Assembly (NCBI GenBank): GCA_947178165.1 | Contig: CAMWXH010000020.1 | Span: 1-35,664 of the forward strand | Length of the DNA stretch: 35,664 nucleotides | Direction of reading: 5' to 3' | Source: an uncultured Porphyromonadaceae bacterium | GTDB taxonomy: Bacteria; Bacteroidota; Bacteroidia; Bacteroidales; Muribaculaceae | Shown here: piece by piece, positions 16,772 through 24,848 of the stretch | How the letters are laid out: every line of letters starts with the position of its first letter | Position numbering within the stretch: position 1 is the stretch's first letter | Notes under the pieces: model-generated | Database searches by the model: none | Seen by the model: the letters and a program-made list of their open reading frames with translations, nothing else | What the model was told of the DNA's origin: nothing | Translations under genes and position numbers: made by a program

Positions 16772-18466
16772 TTACAAGAAAAATAGTATCACAAGCTGCG
16801 CCGCTATGACTCGGCAGAACATTGTGAGCGGATAGACGGTTGAGTATGCCACTGCCGGCGCATCGTTGTTTGCAACCTTGTTGGCGTAGGCAAGGGCCGG
16901 TGGATCCGTATAGCTACCCGACATCATTCCTATGATGTGAAAATAATTAATCTTATATTTTGCTCTGGCAATGCAACCAATCACAATCAGTGGAATAACG
17001 GTTATGATGAAACCGTATCCAACCCATGTGGCGCCTTGAAGATTGAACACCGTCGCAACGAAATCTTTCCCTGCCGCCAAACCAACGGAAGCGAGGAAGA
17101 GACAGATGCCTATTTCACGAAGCAGAAGGTTTGCAGAAGAGTTGGTATAGGTCACAAGGTGGAACTTATGCCCGTAAGCGCCGATAAGTATCGCAACAAC
17201 AAGCGGACCTCCTGCCAAGCCTAATTTCATAGGAACTGACATTCCCGGGAATTGAAGCGGTATGCTTCCCACAATGATACCCAGGAAGATTCCGATGAAC
17301 ATTGTGATCAAGTTGGGCTCATTGAGTCGTTTCATTGAATTTCCAAGTTTGGATGCAAGGTGATGTATGTCATCAAGCTTGCCCACCACCGTGATGCGGT
17401 CGCCAATCTGGAGACGGAGGCTCGGGGTTGCCAGAAGATCGATTCCGGCGCGGTTCACACGGGTCACATTCAGTTTATAGGCTGAATGGAGGCGAAGCGA
17501 ACCAAGCTTAACGCCGTTGTAGTTGGTCTGGGTCACAACAATGCGTCTTGACACAACCGGGCCTTTCTCCATTTCCCAAGATTTATTTTCTACGATTGGC
17601 CCGAGGAACCGCGTGAAAATCTCCTCATCTTGGGCAGAACATACCACAAGGCAGAGGTCGCCAAGTTCAACCTCATCCTTTGAAGTTGGAATGATAACGT
17701 TGCCATCCGGTTTCTCAATACGGGAAATCACATAATCGCAGGAAATGAGGGTATGGAGTTTCTGCATGTTGAGACCGCTGATAAGGTCGTTTGTAACCTT
17801 GCAGGTCACCATGTGGGGAGCAAGGGCAGAAGCCTTCTCATCATTCTCAAGTTCGGCAATCTCTTTTGCAGTGTCGATTTTAAAGATTTTCTTCAACACG
17901 ATCATGGTGAGGATGATGCCTACTACACCGAGAGGATAAGCGGCCGCATATCCCATCGACATTTGCTGGCTCACATCCTGTGCCGCCTCGTTCACCTGAA
18001 GCACTGTCTGTTGCGCCGCACCGAGTCCGGGGGTGTTTGTTACAGCGCCGCTCATCACGCCCACTAACTGGGAGATTGAAGAATTACCCTCCGATCCTCC
18101 TTGAATGAAATAAATGGCCAGCATTATGGCCACATTCATAAGGATGCCGGTGATGGCAAGCACATTCATTTTTATACCCCCTTCCTTAAAAGATGAAAAG
18201 AAACCGGGGCCTACCTGCATACCGATTGAGAAGATGAATAGGATCAGACCGAATTCACGTAGGAAATGCAGAACGTCGCCATTGACGACATAACCGAAAT
18301 GACCCAAGAAGATTCCAACGAAAAGCACGAAGGTCACACCTAATGATACTCCGAAGATCTTGATTTTTCCCAAGTAGATACCTGCGAAAATCACAAAGGA
18401 GTAAAGGATGATGGTGGCCGCCAATGATTCGTTGTAGGGTTTTAGAAGATCAATTAGCCAATCCAT
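16772..18466 (-). CDS. AspT/YidE/YbjL-family membrane transporter with two RCK_C domains
   Basis: A 564-residue integral membrane protein made of two membrane halves around a soluble middle. The N-terminal half (about 1-200) has several hydrophobic helices plus 'FSIGMQVGPGFF' and 'GAVTNTPGLGAAQ'. Two RCK_C/TrkA-C-like domains (about 205-375) carry patterns such as GDLCLVV and LQIGDRITVVG. The C-terminal half (about 385-564) repeats the transport domain with 'ASVGLAAGKDF' and 'GMMSGSYTDPPALAYA'. This is the AspT/YidE duplication family, whose characterised member exchanges aspartate for alanine; specificity here is unknown. It is divergent from ddh, with paired -7 boxes in the gap, which hints at an amino-acid substrate. 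Start at 18466 gives a standard N-terminus. A hairpin at 16700-16743 follows its stop. Confidence 0.9.
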   Translation of the reverse strand: MDWLIDLLKPYNESLAATIILYSFVIFAGIYLGKIKIFGVSLGVTFVLFVGIFLGHFGYVVNGDVLHFLREFGLILFIFSIGMQVGPGFFSSFKEGGIKMNVLAITGILMNVAIMLAIYFIQGGSEGNSSISQLVGVMSGAVTNTPGLGAAQQTVLQVNEAAQDVSQQMSMGYAAAYPLGVVGIILTMIVLKKIFKIDTAKEIAELENDEKASALAPHMVTCKVTNDLISGLNMQKLHTLISCDYVISRIEKPDGNVIIPTSKDEVELGDLCLVVCSAQDEEIFTRFLGPIVENKSWEMEKGPVVSRRIVVTQTNYNGVKLGSLRLHSAYKLNVTRVNRAGIDLLATPSLRLQIGDRITVVGKLDDIHHLASKLGNSMKRLNEPNLITMFIGIFLGIIVGSIPLQFPGMSVPMKLGLAGGPLVVAILIGAYGHKFHLVTYTNSSANLLLREIGICLFLASVGLAAGKDFVATVFNLQGATWVGYGFIITVIPLIVIGCIARAKYKINYFHIIGMMSGSYTDPPALAYANKVANNDAPAVAYSTVYPLTMFCRVIAAQLVILFFL

Positions 18467-18510
18467 GGAAAAATTTAAGAAATATTACCTGTTTAAATAC
18501 TTTTCAGACT

Positions 18511-18540
18511 GCAAAATTACAAAATTTATCCTAATTTTGC
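18511..18540. promoter_or_regulatory. Symmetric divergent promoter region, transporter / ddh
   Basis: GCAAAATTA (18511-18519) and TAATTTTGC (18532-18540) are a perfect inverted repeat around 12 bp. Read outward, each arm is a TAATTTTG -7 box: minus for the transporter (leader about 40 nt), plus for ddh (leader about 110 nt). Neither has a clear -33 TTG. The repeat could also be an operator controlling both genes. Confidence 0.5.
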
Positions 18541-18658
18541 ATTGTAAAACTATCGAAAGTTTAAACGCATATCAAAAGTCAAACCTCCCCTCCCTCTCCG
18601 GCTATAACTTATCATTCAAAACTCAAGACTTATTTTTCACAAATAATAATTATAAATA

Positions 18659-19570
18659 ATGGCAGAAAAGATTAAGGTAGCCATTGTAGGCTATGGAAAC
18701 ATTGGCCGTTTCTCGTTAGAAGCGGCTCAGGCGGCAGAAGATTTTGAAGTAGTCGGTGTAGTTCGCCGTGACCCCTCAAAAAGGGATGACATACCGGCTG
18801 AAATTCCTGTTGCGGCATCTGTTGCCGCCCTGCTCGAAGAGGTGAAGAAGATTGATGTGGCTATCCTTGCTACCCCGACACGCAGCGTTGAGGAATACGC
18901 AAAAGAGATTCTTGCCTTAGGCATCAATACCGTTGATTCATTCGATATCCACGGTCAGATTCCGGCTCTCCGCAAGACTCTTGACAAGGCGTCCAAGGAT
19001 GGTGGCGCAGTGAGTGTCATTGCAGCCGGTTGGGATCCGGGAAGTGATTCAGTGGTTCGTACCCTGCTTGAGGCTATCGCTCCCAAAGGGATCACCTATA
19101 CCAATTTCGGCCCCGGCATGAGCATGGGTCACACAGTGGCTGTCAAATCAAAAGAGGGTGTGAAAGAGGCTCTTTCAATGACAATTCCTTTAGGCACCGG
19201 CATTCACCGCCGCATGGTTTATGTTGAACTTCTCCCCGGCTATAAGATTGAAGATGTAGCGGCCGCGATCAAGGCAGATCCATATTTTGCAAGCGACGAG
19301 ACCCACGTGTTTGAAGTTGAGAGTGTGGATGCCCTTAAAGATATGGGCCATGGCGTACATATGGAACGCAAAGGCGTTTCAGGAAAGACCCAGAGTCAGC
19401 GTTTCTCATTCGATATGGCCATCAACAACCCGGCCTTGACTGCTCAGATCCTTGTTGCGTGTGCCCGTGCCGCAGAGCGTCTCCAGCCCGGAAGCTACAC
19501 AATGATAGAGATTCCTGTAATCGATCTCCTCCCCGGCGACCGCGACAGCTGGATCGGAAAATTGGTGTAA
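18659..19570 (+). CDS. ddh: meso-Diaminopimelate D-dehydrogenase
   Basis: A 303-residue NADP-dependent enzyme that aminates tetrahydrodipicolinate to meso-diaminopimelate in one step, feeding lysine and peptidoglycan synthesis. A Rossmann motif VAIVGYGNIG (about 7-16) opens the protein. The central segment includes GWDPGSDSVVRTL and FGPGMSMGHTVAVK, typical of Ddh substrate and dimer regions, and HVFEVESVD lies further on. Bacteroidota Ddh proteins are about this length. The window shows no alternative dap-pathway genes. It is divergent from the AspT-type transporter and ends in a terminator at 19590-19633 shared with the convergent gene. Start is the ATG at 18659, in line with the family. Cytoplasmic. 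Confidence 0.95.
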   Translation: MAEKIKVAIVGYGNIGRFSLEAAQAAEDFEVVGVVRRDPSKRDDIPAEIPVAASVAALLEEVKKIDVAILATPTRSVEEYAKEILALGINTVDSFDIHGQIPALRKTLDKASKDGGAVSVIAAGWDPGSDSVVRTLLEAIAPKGITYTNFGPGMSMGHTVAVKSKEGVKEALSMTIPLGTGIHRRMVYVELLPGYKIEDVAAAIKADPYFASDETHVFEVESVDALKDMGHGVHMERKGVSGKTQSQRFSFDMAINNPALTAQILVACARAAERLQPGSYTMIEIPVIDLLPGDRDSWIGKLV

Positions 19571-19589
19571 GGCTCCATTCACAAAAAAG

Positions 19590-19633
19590 AAAAAAGATAT
19601 TAGTCAGGTCCCCGGCCGACTAATATCTTTTTT
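19590..19633. terminator. Bidirectional terminator after ddh
   Basis: A perfect 16-bp stem (AAAAAAGATATTAGTC with GACTAATATCTTTTTT) gives a T-run after the stem on both strands, serving ddh and the convergent gene ending at 19653. Confidence 0.92.
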
Positions 19634-19652
19634 CTACTCATAATGCAAATAC

Positions 19653-21230
19653 TTAAATCTCCTCTACTATATAATCCTCCAGCCTTCGCGTTTTAGAATC
19701 GAAATTAGCTCCTATAAGAAAAATCTTCTTTCCTGAGGTGGCGAATTTAAGCCAATATCTTTTATTATGGATTTGCTCCATGGCTTCTTTTGAGTTAGAG
19801 TCAACCTTGAACTCAAGAATATATACGTTCTGAGGCGTCTCGATGGTTAAATCTATTCTTCCGTCAGACGTGCGGTCCTCTATATTGACGTATTGCCCCA
19901 TAAGTGTGAAAAGGATATACGAGGCATTTTGGAAATGTGCTTCAGCAGAACCTTTTTCAGAATAAGGCACTCCTGCAATCATGCTCGCAAAAAGACTCAT
20001 GAATGTTTCAATATCGCCGGAGGTTATCGCCATTATAAATTTCTTAATGGAAAACTGGCCCGGGGATTTATCCGGTTTGATGTAATAGGGAACCAGAAAT
20101 GAAATAAATCCATCCCTCACTTCCTCATTGGGATAATCAAGAGTATAAGTATGAAATACAGGATCATATCCCTTGATAGTGAGATAGCCTGTCTGGTAGA
20201 GAGCCGGAATCGGGTCGGAAGAAAGGATGCCGGCAGATTCCAGTTTCTTTGAATCTATTTCAGTTGGAGCTAAATTCCTGAGCAACCATTCCTCCTGTTC
20301 GATCTGTCGTACAAGGTAGGTCGGCGTTCCCGATTCGAACCAATATGAACCAAAACACTGTTTGGCAAATACATTCATCAGGCTAAAGGGATTATATATG
20401 TCGGGAGAAACTCGTGAAAAATGATAACCATCATAATTATCACTAAGTTTATTACGCATAAATTCCTCGGAAACCGATTCTTTCCGCGCAAAATCCTGAA
20501 TGCTCTGCTTGCAATATTTTTCAAGTTCTACAGATGTAATCCCGCATATTCCAGCAAATTGTTCCTCGAAGGAGATATCCCTCAGATTATTGAGATCAGA
20601 AAAAATGGAAACCTTATTAAACCGTGCCACTCCCGTAATCATTCCAATCTCAATATATTCATCCATAGATTTTAAATTGGAATATACTGATTTAAGTGTG
20701 GAGCGGAAAGAATCGGCAAGTGCTTTATCTCCAACGGCACTGAGCAGAGGTTTGTCATATTCATCAATGAGTATTGCCACTTTTTTTCCGGTCTTTTCTT
20801 TTGCGCACTTTATGATGGCCCTGAAGCGTAGGCTGGGGGAGACTTTGTCGGCATTCTTATTGTAATTTACATCATATTCTTTTTCCCATTCAGAGAACAG
20901 GGCATCAAGCAACTCATCCAAGCCGTGAGCCGAATTGAAGTTACCATTGTTTAAATCAAGATGCAAAACAGGGTGAGGTTCCCAGTCATCAGTAAGTGAA
21001 TTAAGGGAGAGACCTTCGAACAGTTCTCGTTCCCCTTTATAATAAGCTTCCATGGTGGATAGAAGCAGGCTTTTTCCGAAGCGTCTTGGCCGAGACAGGA
21101 AATAATACTTACCATGGAAGAGACGATGAATGTAGGATGTCTTATCGATGTAAAGATATCCACCTTTCCTGATTTCAGCGAAATTTTGAATCCCTATCGG
21201 GTATTTTATTTCTTCGACCAAGTTTTTCAT
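19653..21230 (-). CDS. AAA-ATPase-like / PD-(D/E)XK nuclease-superfamily protein, paralogue 1
   Basis: A 525-residue protein with an N-terminal AAA-ATPase-like domain (PF09820 type) and a C-terminal PD-(D/E)XK-like domain (PF08011, once DUF1703). It opens with PIGIQNFAEIRKGGYLYIDKT; Walker A is RPRRFGKS (K53, S54) and Walker B ILIDEYDKP (D156, E157). The C-terminus has D460 and E473-F-K475, the PD-(D/E)XK spacing, and ends with GKKIFLIGANFD. This large Bacteroidota family has no settled function; defence or mobile-element roles are guesses. A paralogue lies at 23197 on the other strand. A TTG-N19-TATCTTCG promoter ends 4 nt before the ATG, so the mRNA may be leaderless. The repeat hairpin 21288-21334 lies just upstream. 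Confidence 0.88.
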   Translation of the reverse strand: MKNLVEEIKYPIGIQNFAEIRKGGYLYIDKTSYIHRLFHGKYYFLSRPRRFGKSLLLSTMEAYYKGERELFEGLSLNSLTDDWEPHPVLHLDLNNGNFNSAHGLDELLDALFSEWEKEYDVNYNKNADKVSPSLRFRAIIKCAKEKTGKKVAILIDEYDKPLLSAVGDKALADSFRSTLKSVYSNLKSMDEYIEIGMITGVARFNKVSIFSDLNNLRDISFEEQFAGICGITSVELEKYCKQSIQDFARKESVSEEFMRNKLSDNYDGYHFSRVSPDIYNPFSLMNVFAKQCFGSYWFESGTPTYLVRQIEQEEWLLRNLAPTEIDSKKLESAGILSSDPIPALYQTGYLTIKGYDPVFHTYTLDYPNEEVRDGFISFLVPYYIKPDKSPGQFSIKKFIMAITSGDIETFMSLFASMIAGVPYSEKGSAEAHFQNASYILFTLMGQYVNIEDRTSDGRIDLTIETPQNVYILEFKVDSNSKEAMEQIHNKRYWLKFATSGKKIFLIGANFDSKTRRLEDYIVEEI

Positions 21231-21234
21231 AATG

Positions 21235-21264
21235 CGAAGATAATAAAAGTTTTTAATTCAGCAA
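21235..21264 (-). promoter_or_regulatory. Promoter abutting start codon of AAA/PD-(D/E)XK paralogue 1
   Basis: On the minus strand TTG (21262-21264), 19 nt, then TATCTTCG (21235-21242; one mismatch to TAnnTTTG), then CATT and the ATG at 21230. The predicted start is at or beside the ATG. Confidence 0.5.
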
Positions 21265-21287
21265 AAAGTGGGGAAAATGTTTCACAT

Positions 21288-21376
21288 AATATTACGGTGC
21301 GTCAAAACGTGAAGATTTGACACACCGTAATATTATTATCCTTATGGAAAAGGGCGGTGAGAATGGTTCAGATGAG
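21288..21376 (+). repeat. Hairpin-plus-flank repeat, copy 1
   Basis: Arms 21288-21306 and 21316-21334 pair over 19 bp with one mismatch (core ACGGTGCGTCAAA against TTTGACACACCGT). The following 40 nt (ATCC, ATGG, GGG, AGAATGGTTC-GATG in order) recur after a hairpin with the same core at 35470-35508. It lies between the minus-strand genes ending at 21424 and starting at 21230 and could also work as a terminator for the former. Confidence 0.8.
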
Positions 21377-21423
21377 TCATTATTATATACTCTAAGCGAG
21401 TATAAAACATTATCTGAAATAAA

Positions 21424-22710
21424 TTATCGGACAATGATTTTTGCAGTTTCTATTTTCCCTTTTTTCCCGGTAACATTAACAACATATACTCCTTGGTGGA
21501 ATTTGGCAGTGCTGAATGATACACTATTTTCACCTGGATTGATAATTTTTTGAATTACGTTTCGACCGTCTGTTGAACAAACGGTTACAAGACAGGATTC
21601 GTTAGAGAATTGTTCATCAATTCCTACTGTTACAGTGTCTCCTTTTTTAGGCGATCTTGGTGAAATCTTTCCTACTGGAGCAGTTAAAACATGCGTTATC
21701 TTTGTGGTTCCATCAAGTCGATAGATCAGTACGGATTCCTGTGAGGCATCTTCATTTTCTACTTTGATGAATAAATACTTCTTTCCCGAAAGAGTTACAT
21801 AGTCTATTTTGCCACCATAATACTCTATAGATTGGTAATATCCGGTAGGAAAAGATATAGTTTGCAAGAGCGAATGATTGGTATCATAGATCTGAAATCC
21901 TTTTGCTTTTGTTTCAGTCCCCCAGTATTTGAAGTGATCCTCTTCACCACCTCCACTTTGGAATGGAACCTCTTCAGGAATAGGAAGAATATAGGCATAG
22001 TCACTTGCAAATATACCTTTTGTTATCTGATACCATCCATCATCTCCGCCTGTTTCCGCTACAATGACTACATTAGGAGTGGTAGGGTAAGAGATTCGTG
22101 TCGATTCTTTTATTTCTCCATTTGGATCAAAGCCCATAACTGGCTCATAGTTGGCTTCGCATTTTTCCCAATAACTGTCAAACGCCGGGTTGTCGGATAA
22201 AATAAAGAACTCCCATGGATATTTCTTATCAAATTTATCATACATTATATAAGTAATTGCAATTATTTGTTCCCCGGTTGGCAGAGTAGTCACTTGAACC
22301 TGTTCGCCATACCGTTTTTTATATTCTTCTGCCATCTTATATATGTCTTTTCCCTCGTATGGCAAAAGATTCATTGAACCAGTTCGATTAAATCCAAGGT
22401 AGAAAAGCGAAACGATGTCCCGTTCTTGAGAATATTCTTGAATAGTACGAGGAACTAAGTTGACTGTTAATTCCTTTACAACATTGATATTGTCATCATA
22501 AATTGTAAAGCTTTGAGTAGGAGAATCCCAATTGTATTCCTGAATATAGAAACCTGAATTTTCATCATTTGATGATGCTGGTATCATATTGAAATACACT
22601 TCATCATCAGTGTTATAAGGAGGTGTGATGATTATGGGATCCTTCAAGTCGGCTGCAATTGCACAGATCGTTCCCAATGTGGTTAGAAGCGCTAAAAAAA
22701 ATTTACGCAT
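21424..22710 (-). CDS. Secreted protein of unknown function with T9SS C-terminal sorting domain
   Basis: A 428-residue protein with a signal peptide (about 1-19, MRKFFLALLTTLGTICAIA). The last 75 or so residues fit the type A T9SS sorting domain: a spaced strand pattern, CSTDGRNVIQKI, then FHQGVYVVNVTGKKGK and a basic KIIVR end. Such domains direct export across the outer membrane and often attachment to the surface. The middle (about 20-345) is beta-rich, with repeated strand motifs like FKYWGTETKAKGFQIYDTNHS and no active site I recognise. The DNA is AT-rich relative to housekeeping genes nearby. A candidate structured RNA ends in a terminator 43-50 bp before this ATG, so expression may be attenuated by it or start from another promoter in that gap; I see only a poor TACTTTG there. 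Confidence 0.8.
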   Translation of the reverse strand: MRKFFLALLTTLGTICAIAADLKDPIIITPPYNTDDEVYFNMIPASSNDENSGFYIQEYNWDSPTQSFTIYDDNINVVKELTVNLVPRTIQEYSQERDIVSLFYLGFNRTGSMNLLPYEGKDIYKMAEEYKKRYGEQVQVTTLPTGEQIIAITYIMYDKFDKKYPWEFFILSDNPAFDSYWEKCEANYEPVMGFDPNGEIKESTRISYPTTPNVVIVAETGGDDGWYQITKGIFASDYAYILPIPEEVPFQSGGGEEDHFKYWGTETKAKGFQIYDTNHSLLQTISFPTGYYQSIEYYGGKIDYVTLSGKKYLFIKVENEDASQESVLIYRLDGTTKITHVLTAPVGKISPRSPKKGDTVTVGIDEQFSNESCLVTVCSTDGRNVIQKIINPGENSVSFSTAKFHQGVYVVNVTGKKGKIETAKIIVR

Positions 22711-22752
22711 AGTAAAAAAATTAGGGTATCTTACCGGCTCACAAAGTAGGAC

Positions 22753-22860
22753 ATGATAAAAAAATAATGCGTGAGAGCCTTATCTTGCTCGTTCCTTCCA
22801 ATACAAGGCCTTCGCATTGCCCATCTCAGTAAAGGAACGAGCAACGTAGAAGCCTCACGC
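22753..22860 (-). terminator. Large terminator hairpin upstream of T9SS-protein gene
   Basis: GCGTGAG (22769-22775) pairs with CTCACGC (22854-22860), and an inner 13-bp perfect stem joins 22785-22797 and 22832-22844 (TTGCTCGTTCCTT). On the minus strand the stem is followed by ATTATTTTTTT (seven T at 22758-22764). It ends 43 bp before the ATG at 22710. Confidence 0.8.
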
Positions 22861-23075
22861 AGAATATGTGATACCCATGTTCCTGCGACTAATCGCCACA
22901 AGACACACAGATATTATCTACATATTCAAAAAGACATCTACCGTTGCCCCGTTCTTGACTGAGATTAAGAAGTTGCGAAGTTCTGTATTGTCAAGAAAGA
23001 GCGTCGATAAACGCACATTAAAAATTCCCAATCCGACTTGCATAACCCTCAAAAAGGTTTCTGCACCTCGGTTTC
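22753..23075 (-). ncRNA. Candidate structured RNA / attenuating leader of about 320 nt
   Basis: On the minus strand this gene-free stretch has a consensus promoter at 23080-23110 and ends in a strong terminator (22753-22860). In between, several stems can form: TGCA/AACC pairing near 23038-23064; GCGT/ACGC at 23001-23014; TTCTTGAC/GTCAAGAA at 22952-22959 and 22990-22997 with an inner AGAA/TTCT; GAATATGT/ACATATTC at 22862-22869 and 22920-22927; and GCGA-CTAA-TCGC inside that. No minus-strand frame stays open long with a good start. It matches none of tmRNA, RNase P, SRP or 6S signatures I know. It could be a free small RNA, a leader controlling the T9SS gene, or a mobile repeat. Confidence 0.5.
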
Positions 23076-23079
23076 ATTG

Positions 23080-23110
23080 CAAAAATAATAAATTATCCGT
23101 GAATTATCAA
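23080..23110 (-). promoter_or_regulatory. Consensus promoter for the candidate RNA
   Basis: On the minus strand TTG (23108-23110), exactly 20 nt, then TATTTTTG (23080-23087) match the Bacteroidota consensus. The predicted start is near 23075, and no protein-coding gene with a good start begins within the next 320 nt. Confidence 0.7.
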
Positions 23111-23169
23111 AAATTATCGATCATTAAAAAATTTTTTATAAAACAGTAGGAGAAAATATCAGAAAAGAT

Positions 23170-23177
23170 TATTTTTG
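23170..23177 (+). promoter_or_regulatory. -7 box for AAA/PD-(D/E)XK paralogue 2
   Basis: TATTTTTG matches TAnnTTTG and predicts a start near 23183, giving a leader of about 14 nt before the ATG at 23197. No -33 TTG is seen; a 14-bp A/T palindrome lies upstream at 23125-23138. Confidence 0.5.
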
Positions 23178-23196
23178 CGATTTAAGATAATATAAG

Positions 23197-24756
23197 ATGA
23201 AAAAAAAGGCAACTCTTTATCCCATAGGAATTCAAGATTTCGTAAAGATACGCTTAAACGGATATACATACGTTGATAAAACCCGGTATATTTTTGATCT
23301 TGTTAAATTCCATGGAATTGTTTTTCTGAGTCGTCCCCGACGGTTTGGAAAAAGTCTTTTTCTTTCAACGCTACAAACGTTTTTTGAAGGTAAGAGAGAG
23401 TATTTTAGGGGATTGGAAATTGATTCCTTGCCTGTTGAATGGGAATCATATCCTGTCCTTCATTTTGACTTCAATGCTAAGGATTATACCCGTCCAAATG
23501 CACTTGAAGAAATACTTAAATCATATCTCGACATTTATGAAGAGAAATATGGATATACAGGATATGATGCCCCTGATGACCGCTTCCGAACGTTGATCAG
23601 ATTCGTAAAAGAAAAAACGGGGAAAGATGTTGTTATATTGGTCGATGAATATGATAAACCGCTGTTATCAACAGAAGAGCATGCAGAGGAGCAGGAGAGA
23701 AACAGAAGCATACTAAAAGGATTCTTTGGTGTATTAAAGACAATGGATCATTCCATTCGTTTTGGAATGATAAGCGGGGTAGGAAGATTTTCCAAAGTGA
23801 GCATTTTCAGTGATCTGAACAACCTGAAAGATATCTCAATGAGTAATGAATACTCAGATATCTGTGGTCTTACTCAGAAAGAGCTGGAAGATAATTTCCA
23901 AGATGGAATTAAAGATTTGTCGTTAAATAACGACCTGTCATATCAAGAAGCATTGGAAAGACTAAAGATTACATACGACGGCTATAGATTTTCAAAAACG
24001 GGAACATGTCTATACAATCCGTTCAGTGTTCTTAATGCTTTCTCCGATAAAGAATTTAAGTTCTATTGGTTCCATACGGGCACTCCGACTATGTTGGCAC
24101 GAATGGTGAAAAATTGGGGTCGGCCATTTGAAGACCTCAATCATGAATGGCGCACTGAGGAACAGCTTACCGATCTTGTGGTTAATAATGATGATCCGGT
24201 GCCTCTCATGTTTCAAACAGGCTATCTCACATTGAAAGGATTTGATAAAGAATTAAATGCCTACGAATTAGGATATCCTAACTTGGAAGTTGAGAAAGGG
24301 TTTCTTGAACATTTAGCGCCACTATATTTTACCGATAAGGTATCAAAAGCGGATTTCGACATGATTCGTTTTCGCCGATATGCTTTTGAAGGAAAAATAG
24401 ACGACTTTATGAATCTCCTTTCAGTTTTTATATCAGATATTCCTTATGACCAGCGAGTAGGAGGTGAAAAATTTTATCAGAATGTATGCTATATCCTTTT
24501 TACTTTGCTTGGGTTTTATGCACAGGTGGAGAGACATACGTATATAGGAAGGATTGATTTTGTTGTTAAAACATCCAAGCTTGTTTATATATTTGAGTTT
24601 AAATACGGCGGAACTGCTGAGCAAGCCTTAAAGCAGATTAAAGATAAAGACTATGTAGCTCCCTTCCTCATGTCTGGAAAGAAAATCCTTTTGATTGGTG
24701 CGAATTTTGATAAAAGAAAGCGCAACATAGGGAAATGGATAGTGGAAGAGATGTGA
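23197..24756 (+). CDS. AAA-ATPase-like / PD-(D/E)XK nuclease-superfamily protein, paralogue 2
   Basis: A 519-residue paralogue of the gene at 19653-21230, with the same order. The N-terminal AAA-like domain opens YPIGIQDFVKIRLNGYTYVDKT, with Walker A RPRRFGKS (K52, S53) and a Walker B-like ILVDEYDKP. The C-terminal PD-(D/E)XK-like domain has D454 and E467-F-K469, ending GKKILLIGANFD. The two proteins share these motifs but differ widely in the middle, so they are old paralogues or separate acquisitions, not a recent duplication. Catalytic residues look intact in both. It is convergent with ettA, and the hairpin at 24796-24828 lies between them. Function is unknown. AT-rich composition relative to ettA fits an accessory origin. 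Confidence 0.88.
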   Translation: MKKKATLYPIGIQDFVKIRLNGYTYVDKTRYIFDLVKFHGIVFLSRPRRFGKSLFLSTLQTFFEGKREYFRGLEIDSLPVEWESYPVLHFDFNAKDYTRPNALEEILKSYLDIYEEKYGYTGYDAPDDRFRTLIRFVKEKTGKDVVILVDEYDKPLLSTEEHAEEQERNRSILKGFFGVLKTMDHSIRFGMISGVGRFSKVSIFSDLNNLKDISMSNEYSDICGLTQKELEDNFQDGIKDLSLNNDLSYQEALERLKITYDGYRFSKTGTCLYNPFSVLNAFSDKEFKFYWFHTGTPTMLARMVKNWGRPFEDLNHEWRTEEQLTDLVVNNDDPVPLMFQTGYLTLKGFDKELNAYELGYPNLEVEKGFLEHLAPLYFTDKVSKADFDMIRFRRYAFEGKIDDFMNLLSVFISDIPYDQRVGGEKFYQNVCYILFTLLGFYAQVERHTYIGRIDFVVKTSKLVYIFEFKYGGTAEQALKQIKDKDYVAPFLMSGKKILLIGANFDKRKRNIGKWIVEEM

Positions 24757-24792
24757 TTTAAAACCTTCTCTTCTGTTCCAAGGTATAATAGT

Positions 24793-24828
24793 AAAAGGCT
24801 ATTTCAGATTTTTATTCCGAAATAGCCT
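24793..24828 (-). terminator. Terminator after ettA (minus), between convergent genes
   Basis: A perfect 10-bp stem (AGGCTATTTC with GAAATAGCCT) is followed on the minus strand by TTTT and T/A-rich bases, ending the ettA-side transcript. On the plus strand the following bases are only moderately T-rich. Confidence 0.75.
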
Positions 24829-24848
24829 CCTCTTGTATTCCTGACGAT

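Noticed and set aside
18465..18659. 64-codon plus-strand frame between the transporter and ddh
   Set aside because: It overlaps the divergent -7 boxes and ends at the ddh start; composition is that of AT-rich spacer.
21288..21334. Repeat hairpin as an insertion-sequence end
   Set aside because: No transposase gene or paired terminal repeat is nearby; I keep it only as a repeat element of unknown type.
21317..21553. Plus-strand frame crossing the repeat hairpin and the T9SS gene end
   Set aside because: It starts inside the hairpin arm and runs antisense into the T9SS gene's sorting domain; a shadow frame.
22868..23149. 93-codon plus-strand frame over the candidate RNA
   Set aside because: It overlaps the stems and minus-strand promoter, has mixed composition and no recognisable domain, and runs into the AT-rich promoter region of the next gene. 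It is more likely a chance frame.
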